DNA of 64,000 bases from Rhyzopertha dominica (taxonomy: Eukaryota; Arthropoda; Insecta; Coleoptera; Bostrichidae). A model generated the notes under the pieces. The model was not told the origin of the DNA, did not search any database, and was given only the letters and a program-made list of their open reading frames with translations. Position numbers and translations under genes: made by a program. The DNA is taken from positions 21,162,392-21,226,391 of the forward strand of contig QCXZ01000003.1 of NCBI GenBank assembly GCA_025024175.1. The letters run 5' to 3'. Positions 50,490 to 59,539 of this stretch are shown here, piece by piece. Numbering within the stretch: the stretch's first letter is position 1; every line of letters begins with the position of its first letter.

Positions 50490-50760
50490 TCAGTATTAGT
50501 CTCTTCTTCATCTATTAATTCGTCCATTTCCACATAGAGGAAATTTTCCATATCAATATCCGCGCATACTCATCCACATCTTCTTTCAAATTAATTTCTG
50601 TTGAAATGTTCGTCCTTGACAAATTGCAAGTTAAAGAACAATAAAGGTTCGCTTTGCGACAAGTGCAATTTCCAAAGCAGCCCTTCAGATATTTACAATT
50701 AATTATTTTCAGCAGTTGTGCTGGTGCCACGAATTGCATTGTAGGTACGGGAAATTAACA
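50490..50760 (-). pseudogene. Cys-rich (CXC-like) protein C-terminus, frame-shifted
   Basis: The minus-strand frame 50739-50515 reads PAQLLKIINCKYLKGC, then GNCTCRKANLYCSLTC. This C-x-C / C-x4-C spacing with a CRKANLxCS core resembles Cys-rich tails of many arthropod transposon-associated proteins and, more loosely, TSO1-type CXC zinc-binding repeats. An acidic C-terminus follows but is split over frames (DVDEYA, then VEMDELIDEEET ending in a stop at about 50489). An AATAAA polyadenylation signal lies about 45 bp further on (minus strand, about 50447-50442). Two shifts and a missing N-terminal part make it a pseudogene. Which protein it came from is unknown. Confidence 0.5.
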
Positions 50761-50789
50761 TTTGGATGTCTGTGCCCAAGCCAAATCTA

Positions 50790-52145
50790 TTGGTGACGAT
50801 GTATTCCCCAGCCAACTTAGTACTTTGTGGTAGTAAACGCTTGAAAAATGTTAGGATATTTAATTATTTATTTGTGTTAAATATTGAATTATGTATACAG
50901 CACATATCCTACAGCGTAGTGCAGTCTTTTTAACAGGGCAGACGGAGGGGTTAAGTATTTTGTTTATAACTCCACAAATAAGGGGTGGAGGTAAAAACTG
51001 CAGAAATCCTTTTTGTCCCAAATGCAATAAAAATCAAAATTGCTTTTTGCCATTTTTGCGATCAGACTTTTAATTTCTGATATTCGCGAAAAACTAAATT
51101 TTGTTGAAACAAATTGTTTAAACAGTATATATCGGGGGCTCTATATGGTACGATTTTATAGCTACTATTTACCCCTTAAGAAGGAATTTAAGATATAATT
51201 CAGTTTGTAAGCAATTATTACATCAATTAAATCTCTGACCGTCTGGACTTTTACCAGATTTTCTCAAGATGGAAGCGCACGTTGATTATTACGTTAAACA
51301 TAAATTGTATAATTTACTGTAGGATCTTCGCACAAAATATCCTATCACTATCCTCTCAATTCTGGTTGACACATTTCCAAACTGGTATTATCTCAACGCA
51401 CGCCTTGTAGGTTATTTTTTTTATTTTTATGAATAATAACCACGGAGTTTTGGCTCAATTTATGTATTAATATTTCCACGTGGACAACAAACACTTTTTG
51501 AACAGTTTTTATTATCTCACCGTTTCCTAATTTATCATGCATTTGCTGGAGGGCGTTTCTGTTTTGCGTTATAAATCTGCGCTGCGGCCTGAAATGTAAT
51601 CAAATACGAAACGAGAAAGAAGTGCACGTGCCGAAACAGAATTTAATGTCGGATTGGCTAGTTTTTTTCCATAAACCTAAAACCATCATTACCTATACAT
51701 ATTTTTAACAATCGCATTTGACATTTTCCAGTATTCTCACCACTACAGCTACAATCACATTGAATGGTTCATTTCGTAACGCCCTGCAGCTGCTGCATGC
51801 TGGATTTTAATTTACAGTCTACTTCTGGTGTCTTTCGGGCTTGCAATCAATAATAAAGCAATACTTACCTTCTCTTCTTTATTGCAGTTTTTTTGTTTCA
51901 CATATAGCTAAACACGAGTTGCGACAATGATTAATTAATTCTCTACGGGCTCTACAGTATTGTGATTTCGTTTTTTATCATAAAGAAATAATAATTAATA
52001 ACCTTGTTTTTAAGCTTTCCCGTATTTTATTTCGATTCTTCCGTTAACAACATTGCACTGCTGTCTTATTTTGTTCCACTATATTTACTTTTAATTTATT
52101 CCAAACAAAATTTTTATTGAATTTGTGTCAATTATTTTGGCAGGT
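50790..52145. other. Unassigned stretch
   Basis: One 60-codon plus frame at 50891 has two Cys pairs but no family I recognise. The rest is AT-rich and featureless. Confidence 0.45.
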
Positions 52146-52147
52146 TC

Positions 52148-52906
52148 TTTTACTTCCACATCTAACAAACGCGAAGTATTGTATCGCGAAAAAAAATTTC
52201 AAAAATTTGTATTTGCTCATTCGCTTTATAATGGTCGAAAAAGTAAAAAAAAACAAAATTTGAGCAAAAAAATTCTTGTCTGTGTGACTGTGCTGTCTGT
52301 CGGTGTGTCTGTGTGTCTGTGGTTTTACTTGTGGACACGATAACTTTCGAAAGACTTAATATATAAACTTGAAATTTGGCAAACGTATAAATCTCAACTA
52401 CCCAAAGCGACCTATTGTTTTTGGGGTAAGTTCGGTATATGGAAAGGGGCGAAATTGAGGGGTAACTACCCTTTTTGCAAATTTTTATTTTTTTTCGTTT
52501 TAGTATGTGATTAGTAGTATAACTGCGAGTATTATCCGTTATTATAAATTTTCGGTGCAGCAAACTGTTTTGAAGATGGCAAAAAAGCGTCACTTACAGA
52601 AAACTGTTTTTCCTAAATATCACCGATATATTTAATATATTCAAAAAATGAAAATACCATCAGATAGGAAATAAAATTTCTCACCAAAAGTGGCTTAGAA
52701 AATTTATCGAAAATTTTGACATTTTCGAAATGCTTCCAAAAAACCTATTTTGAACCCTGCTCGTACGATTTTTTTTTTTAATTTTGGTATTGTATAGAAA
52801 TTCAAAATTTTAATCAGAAAGCACTCTTGTAATTTATTGTTAAGTTAATAATTTTCGAGTTATTTAGAAAAAAACTGGTTTTAAAAATTTATATATTTTT
52901 GCTAAT
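52148..52906 (+). repeat. R1 dispersed repeat, copy E, left part
   Basis: It begins CTTCCACATCTAACAAACGC and follows the same order as copy C, to TATTTTTGCTAAT, where the Penelope-like element was inserted. R1 resumes at 54899. The 143-codon minus frame inside it (52162-52593) is a by-product of the repeat, with other stops in other copies. Confidence 0.8.
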
Positions 52907-53211
52907 TTACTTTTTATATTTTGGGGCTATTCGACCTTTTTTATTCAATTAAGAACACTCTTTTATCCAAAGTCAAGCGTTTGATCTTTAATTGAGATCT
53001 TCATCAGGACAACTACAATATATAATACAAGACAAAGTTACCTACTATTAATAACTACAATGGTGTTACTTACAGGAAATTTGAGATTATTAGTGATAGT
53101 TATTTTAACATTATTGTGCTATAATTATGGAAAATTCTGTACGAAATTATATTATGAGACGTATTGTCAAATTCAAACTCAAATTTCAAAACCGCCAACC
53201 AATACTACCAC
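52907..53211 (-). repeat. Left inverted terminal repeat (pLTR-like) of the Penelope element
   Basis: It starts TTACTTTTTATATTTTGGGG and is inverse to 54561-54867 with about 93-95% identity by eye. It carries on the minus strand CTGATGAAGATCT (53007-52995) then AGATC, a hammerhead-like core in which the GAAA box reads CAAA. Confidence 0.85.
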
Positions 53212-53315
53212 TCTGACAATATGACCAACTGTTAATTTTAAATAGTCTCTAAAACAACATTTGTCATAAAAAATTCCGCTTTTAATTTTGTATTTCATTA
53301 AGCAACTTTAAATTT

Positions 53316-53660
53316 TTAAAGATATTTTCTATTTATGCAAAATCTGTGATAACAAGTACGTATATATATATTACTTAAATTTTGAGTGTCCGATTTTATA
53401 TTTATAGGATTTTTAATTTTATTTATATAATACTTTTCCAAAAATAACCTTTTATTATAATTTTGCTCAATTTCCAAAATATTAATATTGTCCCAACAGA
53501 TGGAATGGTTGTTATTTATAATATGTGCTGTTAGAGCACACCTGTCTCTTTTATTATTAACATCACTTTTGTGTAGAGATATTCTGTTTTTCAGCCATTG
53601 GGATGTGCCCCACATATGTGTTATCACAAGTTTCACATTTTAATGAATAAACAAAATTTG
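53316..53660 (-). pseudogene. Penelope GIY-YIG endonuclease domain
   Basis: Upstream of the main frame, KCETCDNTYVG gives the Cys pair and the second half of the GIY-YIG signature. After a one-base shift (about 53600), the 53636-53316 frame continues LKNRISLHKSD (catalytic Arg and His), ALTAHIINNNHS, WDNINILE and FLEKYYINK (the conserved Glu). The enzyme would nick target DNA for priming. Domain residues are retained, but the shift separates them. Confidence 0.82.
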
Positions 53661-53932
53661 ACATAAAAAATTTTTTAGTTTTTGCTTTTAGTTTACTAAA
53701 TAAATTGTATCCTGTTTTAACATTTTTAATTGCAATTCTAATATTTTCTGAATAAAAACTTCTTATTTATTTTGTTGTAAGTCCTGAAGAGACCCAAATT
53801 TCTGTAATTCATTCGTTCTTGAATCGTGGTCTATTATTCTGAGATTTTCTTCAATACCTTCACATTCATTAAATCGCCTTATATTTGTAACTTCAATTTG
53901 GTTATTTCGAGTTGAAAACAGTATGTATGTTA

Positions 53933-54116
53933 AAATGCATGTCTATGCTGTGCTGTCTACACCTCAACCAACTGCAGATAGTACTATTTCGCTGTCATTA
54001 CAGCTCATCAGTGCAGTTTAGGTCTAGTGTAGACAACACGGCATAGGCAGCTAGGTGGCTTTGTCATCATGTCAGTGTAATGCTGACAGATGGCATTGCC
54101 ATTCTAATTTCTTACT
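53933..54116 (-). mobile_element. 184-bp retrozyme-like insert carrying a hammerhead ribozyme
   Basis: The insert is flanked by a perfect 13-bp direct repeat, AGTATGTATGTTA (53920-53932 and 54117-54129), and lies within the Penelope coding region. It has no coding capacity. It contains one full hammerhead motif on the minus strand. Outside it are 20-bp complementary arms (53943-53962 and 54027-54046, one wobble and one mismatch) that extend the fold into a rod. Size, ribozyme type and rod shape fit animal retrozymes, non-coding retroelements thought to use Penelope machinery. The 13-bp duplication equals that of the host Penelope copy. Only one monomer is present. Confidence 0.8.
53970..54018 (-). 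ncRNA. Type I hammerhead ribozyme, all core bases present
   Basis: Minus strand, 5' to 3': stem I AACUGCA; core CUGAUGA; stem II GCUGU-AAUG-ACAGC; core GAAA; minimal stem III (A)UAG-UA-CUAU; cleavage triplet AUC; then UGCAGUU, which closes stem I with 7 perfect pairs. Predicted self-cleavage falls between 53977 and 53976. The UH rule at the cleavage site is met. The very short stem III with a 2-nt loop is characteristic of the retrozyme type, which often works best as a dimer. This is read from sequence only; activity is inferred. Confidence 0.85.
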
Positions 54117-54149
54117 AGTATGTATGTTATTAACTAGACCCTTAGGATA

Positions 54150-54694
54150 TTTATTTCCTAATAATACATTTTGTAATTTCTTTAAATTTTTGTTTAAAAA
54201 ATTTTGATGTGATATTATTTGAATTCTTTATTTCATCTGTTTAATAAAATTTAATTTAATTTTAGATGATCTGACAAAAAAATTATATATTTACCGGATG
54301 CTGTGGGTTTTTGATACCAATTTAATATAATTTTGTTGTTATTTCTTATGACCATAGTATCTAAAAAGGTACTCCACCGTCAACTTCCCTTTCTACAGTA
54401 AATTTTATATGTCGATTAAATGTATTGAAAGTGGTTTTTATTTTATCTATGTGCTCTGAAAGTATTATTAAAATAAGGTCATCTACAATTTTTTTTTATA
54501 AAAATGATGTTAAAATCTAATTTAGGTGTACACTCATCTAGAAGAAAATCAATAACATATATATATTGGTTGGCGGTTGACGGTTTTGAAATTTGAATTT
54601 GAATTTGACAATACGTCTCATAATATAATTTCGTACAGAATTTTCCATAATTATAGTAGAATAGTGTTAAAATAACTAACACTAATAATCTCAA
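54150..54694 (-). pseudogene. Penelope reverse transcriptase, C-terminal part only
   Basis: The 54694-54479 frame includes FLLDECTPKLDFNIIF. After a shift, VDDLILI is the RT catalytic motif C with both Asp. It continues HIDKIKTTFNTFNRHIKFT and EVDGGVPF, then relics of IRNNNK and ILNWYQKPTASGKY across shifts. This is the order seen in Penelope RTs after the palm. Motifs A and earlier are gone: the inverted terminal repeat joins directly upstream. Confidence 0.8.
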
Positions 54695-54867
54695 ATTTCC
54701 TGTAGTAACACCATTGTATAGGTATAGTAGGTAACTTTGTCTTGTATTATATTGTAGTTGTCCTGATGAAGATCTAAATTAAAGATCGAAAGCTTGACTT
54801 TGGATAAAAGAGTGTTTTAATTGAATAAAAAGGTCGAATAGCCCCAAAATATAAAAAGTAAATTTCA
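54561..54867 (+). repeat. Right inverted terminal repeat (pLTR-like) of the Penelope element
   Basis: It is inverse to 52907-53211. It contains CTGATGA (54763-54769), a GATCT/AGATC stem and GAAA (54788-54791): the hammerhead core order, with weak stem I and no clear cleavage triplet, so probably inactive. On the other strand the truncated RT frame runs out of this repeat. Confidence 0.85.
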
Positions 54868-54898
54868 ACTACGACCGGTACTATCTTGAATTATGAAT

Positions 54899-55058
54899 TA
54901 TTTTTGCTAATATCACGAGGACTGTTTGTCTTAGGAAAAATGTGTAGAGAGAAAAATGCTCAAAACCTGATTACTAATCGTATAATATAAGAAATAAAAA
55001 CGTAAATGTCATTTTGACAATTGGATGTGGAAGTATTGATTCAATTTGCAGCGGTTTT
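54899..55058 (+). repeat. R1 dispersed repeat, copy E, right part
   Basis: It restarts with the duplicated target TATTTTTGCTAAT (54899-54911), then ATCACGAGGACTGTTTGTCT, and ends GATTCAATTTGCAGCGGTTT. Joined to the left part it gives one ordinary ~0.9-kb R1 copy. Confidence 0.8.
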
Positions 55059-55079
55059 TTAATTCATTTAATAACGGCC

Positions 55080-55186
55080 ATGTCAGCATAAGGCATTTAG
55101 CTAGCTCATTGGGTATGTCTTTATTGTGTTATTAAATTGCATACATTTGTACGAGTTATAAAACATTCACAAAACCCATGTCCTTA
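55080..55186. other. Unassigned, repeat tail on the minus strand
   Basis: Lies downstream (minus strand) of the B-box arm at 55187-55203 and may be the body of the same SINE. No second copy is in the window. Confidence 0.35.
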
Positions 55187-55265
55187 GCGGGACTCGAACC
55201 CGCAGCCTCGAGCTCCCAAGGAAACACACTGTACAATAGAACATATTAAGCTCTACTCAGTTCTA
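55187..55265 (-). repeat. tRNA-derived SINE or tRNA pseudogene fragment
   Basis: The minus strand has a perfect T arm GCGGG-TTCGAGT-CCCGC (55203-55187) containing B box GGTTCGAGTCC. Before it is a weak anticodon-like hairpin CCTT-GGGAGCTC-GAGG. The 3' acceptor strand TAAGGAC has no partner upstream and no A box is clear, so it is not a functional tRNA gene. Confidence 0.5.
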
Positions 55266-55269
55266 ATAA

Positions 55270-55995
55270 CTGCATTCAATATTCAATAATATCTCAAAAA
55301 AGCTTCTAGTGAGCTAAAATAATAAACATACTATTACGAATTAGCGGATGGTGTTACTGCCATCAGTACCATCTATCTGCCAACGCTGCTGCATGCCTAC
55401 ATCCGCTACGTTTATACAGGAAAGTGTGCAATCCACTATGGAGTAAATCACTTTAGTTTTGAATGAGATGAGAATGTTGGAGCTTTCCGAGGTATGAAGT
55501 AGTTAACCCCTTGTACACGACTTTTAACCTTACAACGACATAGCATCGGGAGTTTTATTTGGAATTTGTCACTTTTAGCTATACAAATTGAGTTGATTTT
55601 ATAAAGAAAATGACCCAAGTAACTCTTAGTTTGGTGCAGTACACCATTTATGTTGGAGGAAATATTGTGCCAAACGTGTAGCGGTGGGGAGGCAGCTTTG
55701 AATGCTGACCACCTTATTTTACTATTTACATGACAAACCGATTGTAGTCCGTCTTGCTGATTGCGATTTGATTGCAGATCAGTGCGCTGCATTCTGCCTT
55801 CATGAAACTAAGGGAGAAACTGTGAAAGGCGGTAAATAATAAGTAGCAAAAATTGCTTTTATACTCCAATGAAAACGGTCTATAACTATGATGGACGTCA
55901 ACCTAGTGCAGGTTGCTGTCGATGGCATCGGAGTATATATCAATCCGCCCGCCGCGGTTTGTAGGCGACGGTATGCTTTAGTCAATTTACTCTGT
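55270..55995. other. Unassigned stretch before the second hammerhead motif
   Basis: Minus-strand frames at 55448-55792 and 55800-55985 have no recognised motif. The stretch may be the body of the element whose 3' end carries the hammerhead at 56000. Confidence 0.4.
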
Positions 55996-55999
55996 GCAC

Positions 56000-56039
56000 C
56001 CTACTTGATGAGCCCTAATAGGGCGAAACTAGTCGTAGG
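56000..56039 (+). ncRNA. Hammerhead-ribozyme-like motif with one core substitution
   Basis: Plus strand: stem I CCUAC; core UUGAUGA (usual CUGAUGA, so C3 is U); stem II GCCCU-AAU-AGGGC; core GAAA; minimal stem III (A)C-UA-GU; cleavage triplet GUC; then GUAGG closing stem I with 5 perfect pairs. Cleavage would fall after 56034. C3 pairs with G8 in the catalytic core, so U3 likely weakens or abolishes activity. AATAAA follows about 25 bp downstream, as near the 3' ends of Penelope elements, so it may mark an otherwise decayed Penelope or retrozyme end. Confidence 0.7.
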
Positions 56040-56727
56040 TTCAGAGTGGATTGACCAGGGCAAATAAAAAACCTACAACGCATTAAGGTTTAACATTGCT
56101 CAAAAAATATAACCAACGTATACGATCTGCGCTGTTTAATAGACATTGAACCTAAGAACTAGAATATGTCACATTCATTAATGAAAGTTATGTTATTAAG
56201 ATCAAAATTTCATTGTTTTATAGGGATACATGCGATTTAAATCATTTTTAAATTTCTGTCACTACCAGTTATGCCAAAAGCACATGTTAACTCTGTTAGT
56301 TAAAAGGAATTAAAAATTAATTGCTTTATTAGTAAAATGTGTAGCCTAAGACGAACCGTTTTGTCTAAAAAAAGAACACGTTATGTCGGTTGTGCAAAGT
56401 TTTCGGTTCTTCATTAATAGTTATCCAAATAGGTCATTTTCTTAATAAAATCAACACAGTTCACATAGCTAAAAGTTAGGTACTATTTAGAAATAAAACC
56501 CTCGATGCGATATCATTGGGAGGTAAAAATCATGTACAAAAGGTTAGTAGTTCGTACTAATTTGCCGTGGAGCTGCGATCTTAATCAGAAACCCCATTGT
56601 CGAATTACAATTCTCCATGCCTTAATGATGCCTTTACTAGCTTTAAACTCGGCGTTACCGACCGAGCGCGCAACTGGATCATTTGTAGGTACTTTATACT
56701 AACTAGACGCTTGTGTAACTTCGTTGT

Positions 56728-56985
56728 GGATAAAGCTAGAAGCCTAAATTTTTAGTCACCAAAAGGACATATAACCAGCTAAATTCGTAAGTTAGATTGT
56801 ACCTATAGTTTTCGAAATATTGCCAGTCGAAGTTCGCTGATTTTGTCACTGACTGTCTCACCGCTCATCAAAATTCTAAGGTACTTCTAGCAGACACAAT
56901 CCGCAAATTTTGCATTCAGTTAGTGTTTAGCCTATAGAGGGATGAGACCTCAAATATTGCGATATTTCAGTCCTGGTTTCTAAAT
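56728..56985 (+). repeat. Diverged direct repeat, first unit
   Basis: It matches 57503-57795: AGAAGCCTxAATTTTTAGT, GCCAGTCGAAGTT, TTTTGTCACTGACTG, CTAAGGTACTTCTAGCAGAC, CCTATAGAGG and TTTCAGTCCTGGTTTCT. The two units are ~770 bp apart and about 70-75% alike. Non-coding, family not named. Confidence 0.65.
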
Positions 56986-57502
56986 TTTAGTTTTTTGCGC
57001 TTGGTAAATGCCGATCTCTCTGTGAATGACGAATAATCATATGTCGTCGTTTCTTGAAAATCCACTAATTAAAAAAGTTGATAAAATAAATCACCGCGCC
57101 CGAACTGATGTGCTTCTGTTTACGGTCAGATTTGGTGCCGCTTGATAAAAGCAGTTGGTGGTCGCGCTCGTTAGCTGACATTATTTGCTAGCAATTTGGA
57201 TGCTAAAGAATGTCGTAATGGAAACTTAAATATTGTACCTAAATGACAATCCTTGACTACACCGAGTTATAACCTATACTTGGAGATAGGTCGTGTTTAT
57301 TCCATTCTCTGTCATTCTCTATGTATTGGATTATTGTATCGTCATATGACATTAACCGTACCATACCTGAGCATGTGGTAGCGCATTGAGATGATGCAAA
57401 TGTAATGTATATCTGTATGTTTATCGCCTAGTCGAACAAGTGCACAAGCGTACCATCCTTTTCTCAAAGCGACTGAGGGCACTTTCAACCCCCTGTAACA
57501 TT

Positions 57503-57795
57503 ATGAATAGAAGCCTGAATTTTAGTGACCAAGATGACATATTATAGCAAGCTACATATATTCCCAAATTATGTATTATTTTTCTTATAGTTCACGAGCT
57601 ATTGGTAGTCGAAGTTATTTAATATTGTCACTGATATACTCACCGATCATAAAAACTCTAAGATGCTTCTAGCAGACATACAAATATCAAATTTTGTATT
57701 CAGTGTTGTACCTATAGAGGAAGGAAAAATTCAAAAATTCCTAAATTTAAATCCAGTTTTCGAAATTTCAGACATGGTTTCTGATCGCTGCATAT
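57503..57795 (+). repeat. Diverged direct repeat, second unit
   Basis: The partner of 56728-56985, with a ~30-bp longer middle. The intervening sequence shows no feature. Confidence 0.65.
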
Positions 57796-58190
57796 AATCG
57801 ATTTAGAAGCATAAATTGTTACATCGATGTTCCTGGGAAAAAACAATATAAACGGAGAGTGGTCTTTTCAGAACAAGAAATATCTTCTGAAAAACAAGAC
57901 TGCCTACAAAATGAGATCTCATTAAAAACATAAAATATACAAAAAAGCGAAGTCTCGCAGCTCACACCTTCCACCGCAAATCGTGCTGAGATGTCATATA
58001 AAACCTAGTTAGTAATTTAGTTAGTATCTGAAATGTACCTATTCAACAACTTTATTATAAATTGTTTCCTAATTAGTTACCTACCAACATTTATAATGAC
58101 CGTATCAATATTAGACACCTATATTTCTGTAATAAATATAATAATCCAAAGGCAACATATGCACACAATGTTAGGCACTATGTTATTGTT

Positions 58191-59315
58191 ATGAGCAAGC
58201 TGGATGGCATCGGTCTCTGTGATAATCTTATCAAATTGTTTCATTCAATGTTGCACGGTAGAAGGCAATTTGTTGAATATAGAAATGTTAAATCTGCACA
58301 ATTCAATACACCAACTGGTGTAACACAAGGCTCAATTCTTGGTCCTTTACTTTTCAATATTTACATTAATAGTGTGAAGGAGCAGTTGTCATGTCCGTTT
58401 TTGCTATACGCAGATGTTTTAAAAATATTCAATGTAATTAATTCGGAATCTGATTGTGTTGCATTGCAGAAGTCTATTGATTCCTTTGTTCAGTGGTGTA
58501 GCCACAATAGATTGACAGTCAATATCACTAAATGTTGTGTACTAACGTCTTCTCGCAAAATCAGTAATTTTACTTTTGATTATAATATAAATGGCATTAT
58601 TTTGGAGAAACGCTCTCGAGTTCGGGATCTTGGCGTCGTCATTGATAGTCAGCTGTCCTTCTCTCCGCACATTGAGAAAATTTGTGAGGATGCTTTGAAG
58701 ATGCTCGGTTTTGTAAAGAGAAATACCAGAGGTTTTGTAAATATTGATACGCTCTTGTCTTTATATTATTGTTATAATAGAAACAAATTGGAATATCGTT
58801 CATTGGTCTGGAGCCCCCATTATGACAATCATGTAAATGCCCTGGAAAGAGTTCAACGAAGGTTTTTGAAATATTTGTATTTTGTTAAATATCACGCTTA
58901 TCCTGTACAAAACTACCCACAATGTGTTTTACTTGCAACATTTTCTCAATCTGCGTTAGCCGATAGAAGATGCTACTCTTCTGTTTTGTTTTTGTATAAG
59001 TTAGTTGATGGCACTTTTGTATCTCAACCATTGTTACAGATGCTAAAATTTCAGATCCCGCGACCAGCTAGTAGATACACTATTCTGTTTAGCTATGAAG
59101 TCACTAGTACCATGCACCACTTTAATTCTCCACTATACACTGCTGTGAGAAACTATAATAAGTACAACCAAACCCTCGACCTGTTTTGTGGTAGCAGCTT
59201 AACATTTAAGAAAATTTCTAAAAGTGTAATAACTGGTATTCCAAAGTGTTTATTCCTCGAATTCCACTCTGACTTTATGTACTTTTTTTTTCATTATTGT
59301 CTTTGTTATACATAA
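58191..59315 (+). pseudogene. LINE reverse transcriptase C-terminal half, open but catalytically mutated
   Basis: The 374-codon frame starts inside the homology, so the Met is not the real start. It has motif B (TGVTQGSILGPLLFNIYIN) and motif C as LLYADVLKIF: the second catalytic Asp is Val. Then come NRLTVNITKCCVL, VRDLGVVIDSQLSFSPHIE, FVKRNTRGF and a Cys-poor C-terminal region with ALERVQRRFLKYL. Motif A and everything upstream, including the endonuclease, are absent. The frame has stayed open despite being inactive, so the insertion is probably fairly young or open by chance. Confidence 0.88.
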
Positions 59316-59444
59316 ATTCATTCATTTTTGTTTTCTTTGAATTATAGAATTTAATTCAATTTGTGCATACATGAACATTTTTTGCTGACTGCTTCTGTTT
59401 TTGTATTTATCCTGTAATTGGTCTTAATTGTCTGCTGGATATTA

Positions 59445-59447
<3 letters not shown>

Positions 59448-59537
<90 letters not shown>
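59448..59537 (+). repeat. (ATT)n microsatellite, LINE tail
   Basis: About 30 trinucleotide units directly after the LINE 3' sequence. Shorter (ATT)n tracts at 40070-40130 and 50202 follow other retroelements. Confidence 0.95.
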
Positions 59538-59539
59538 GT

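Larger units (their letters stand above)
52907..54898 (-). mobile_element. 5'-truncated Penelope-like element with inverted terminal repeats and 13-bp TSD
   Basis: A 1992-bp insertion in R1 is bounded by the direct repeat TATTTTTGCTAAT (52894-52906 and 54899-54911). On the minus strand it holds the end of a Penelope reverse transcriptase and a GIY-YIG endonuclease, interrupted by a 184-bp secondary insert. The ends are ~305-bp inverted repeats (52907-53211 and about 54561-54867). The right one is followed by 31 bp more of element sequence. Penelope elements are known to carry terminal repeats in direct or inverted partial arrangements. Both coding parts have stops or shifts. Confidence 0.88.
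58155..59537 (+). mobile_element. 5'-truncated LINE with long open frame and (ATT)n tail
   Basis: Homology to LINE ORF2 begins at about 58155 (HYVIVMSKLDGIGL), just after where RT motif A would be, and runs to a stop at 59315. The 3' end is a ~90-bp (ATT)n. It resembles the LINE at 38370-40135 in domain order and tail and is probably of the same broad clade, but the sequences are not close. Confidence 0.88.

Noticed and set aside
52162..52593. 143-codon minus-strand open frame
   Set aside because: Lies within non-coding repeat R1; the frame is not conserved in the other R1 copies.
55187..55265. tRNA gene on the minus strand, because of a perfect T arm and B box
   Set aside because: No 5' acceptor strand pairs with TAAGGAC and no D arm or A box is evident; kept only as a SINE or pseudogene fragment.
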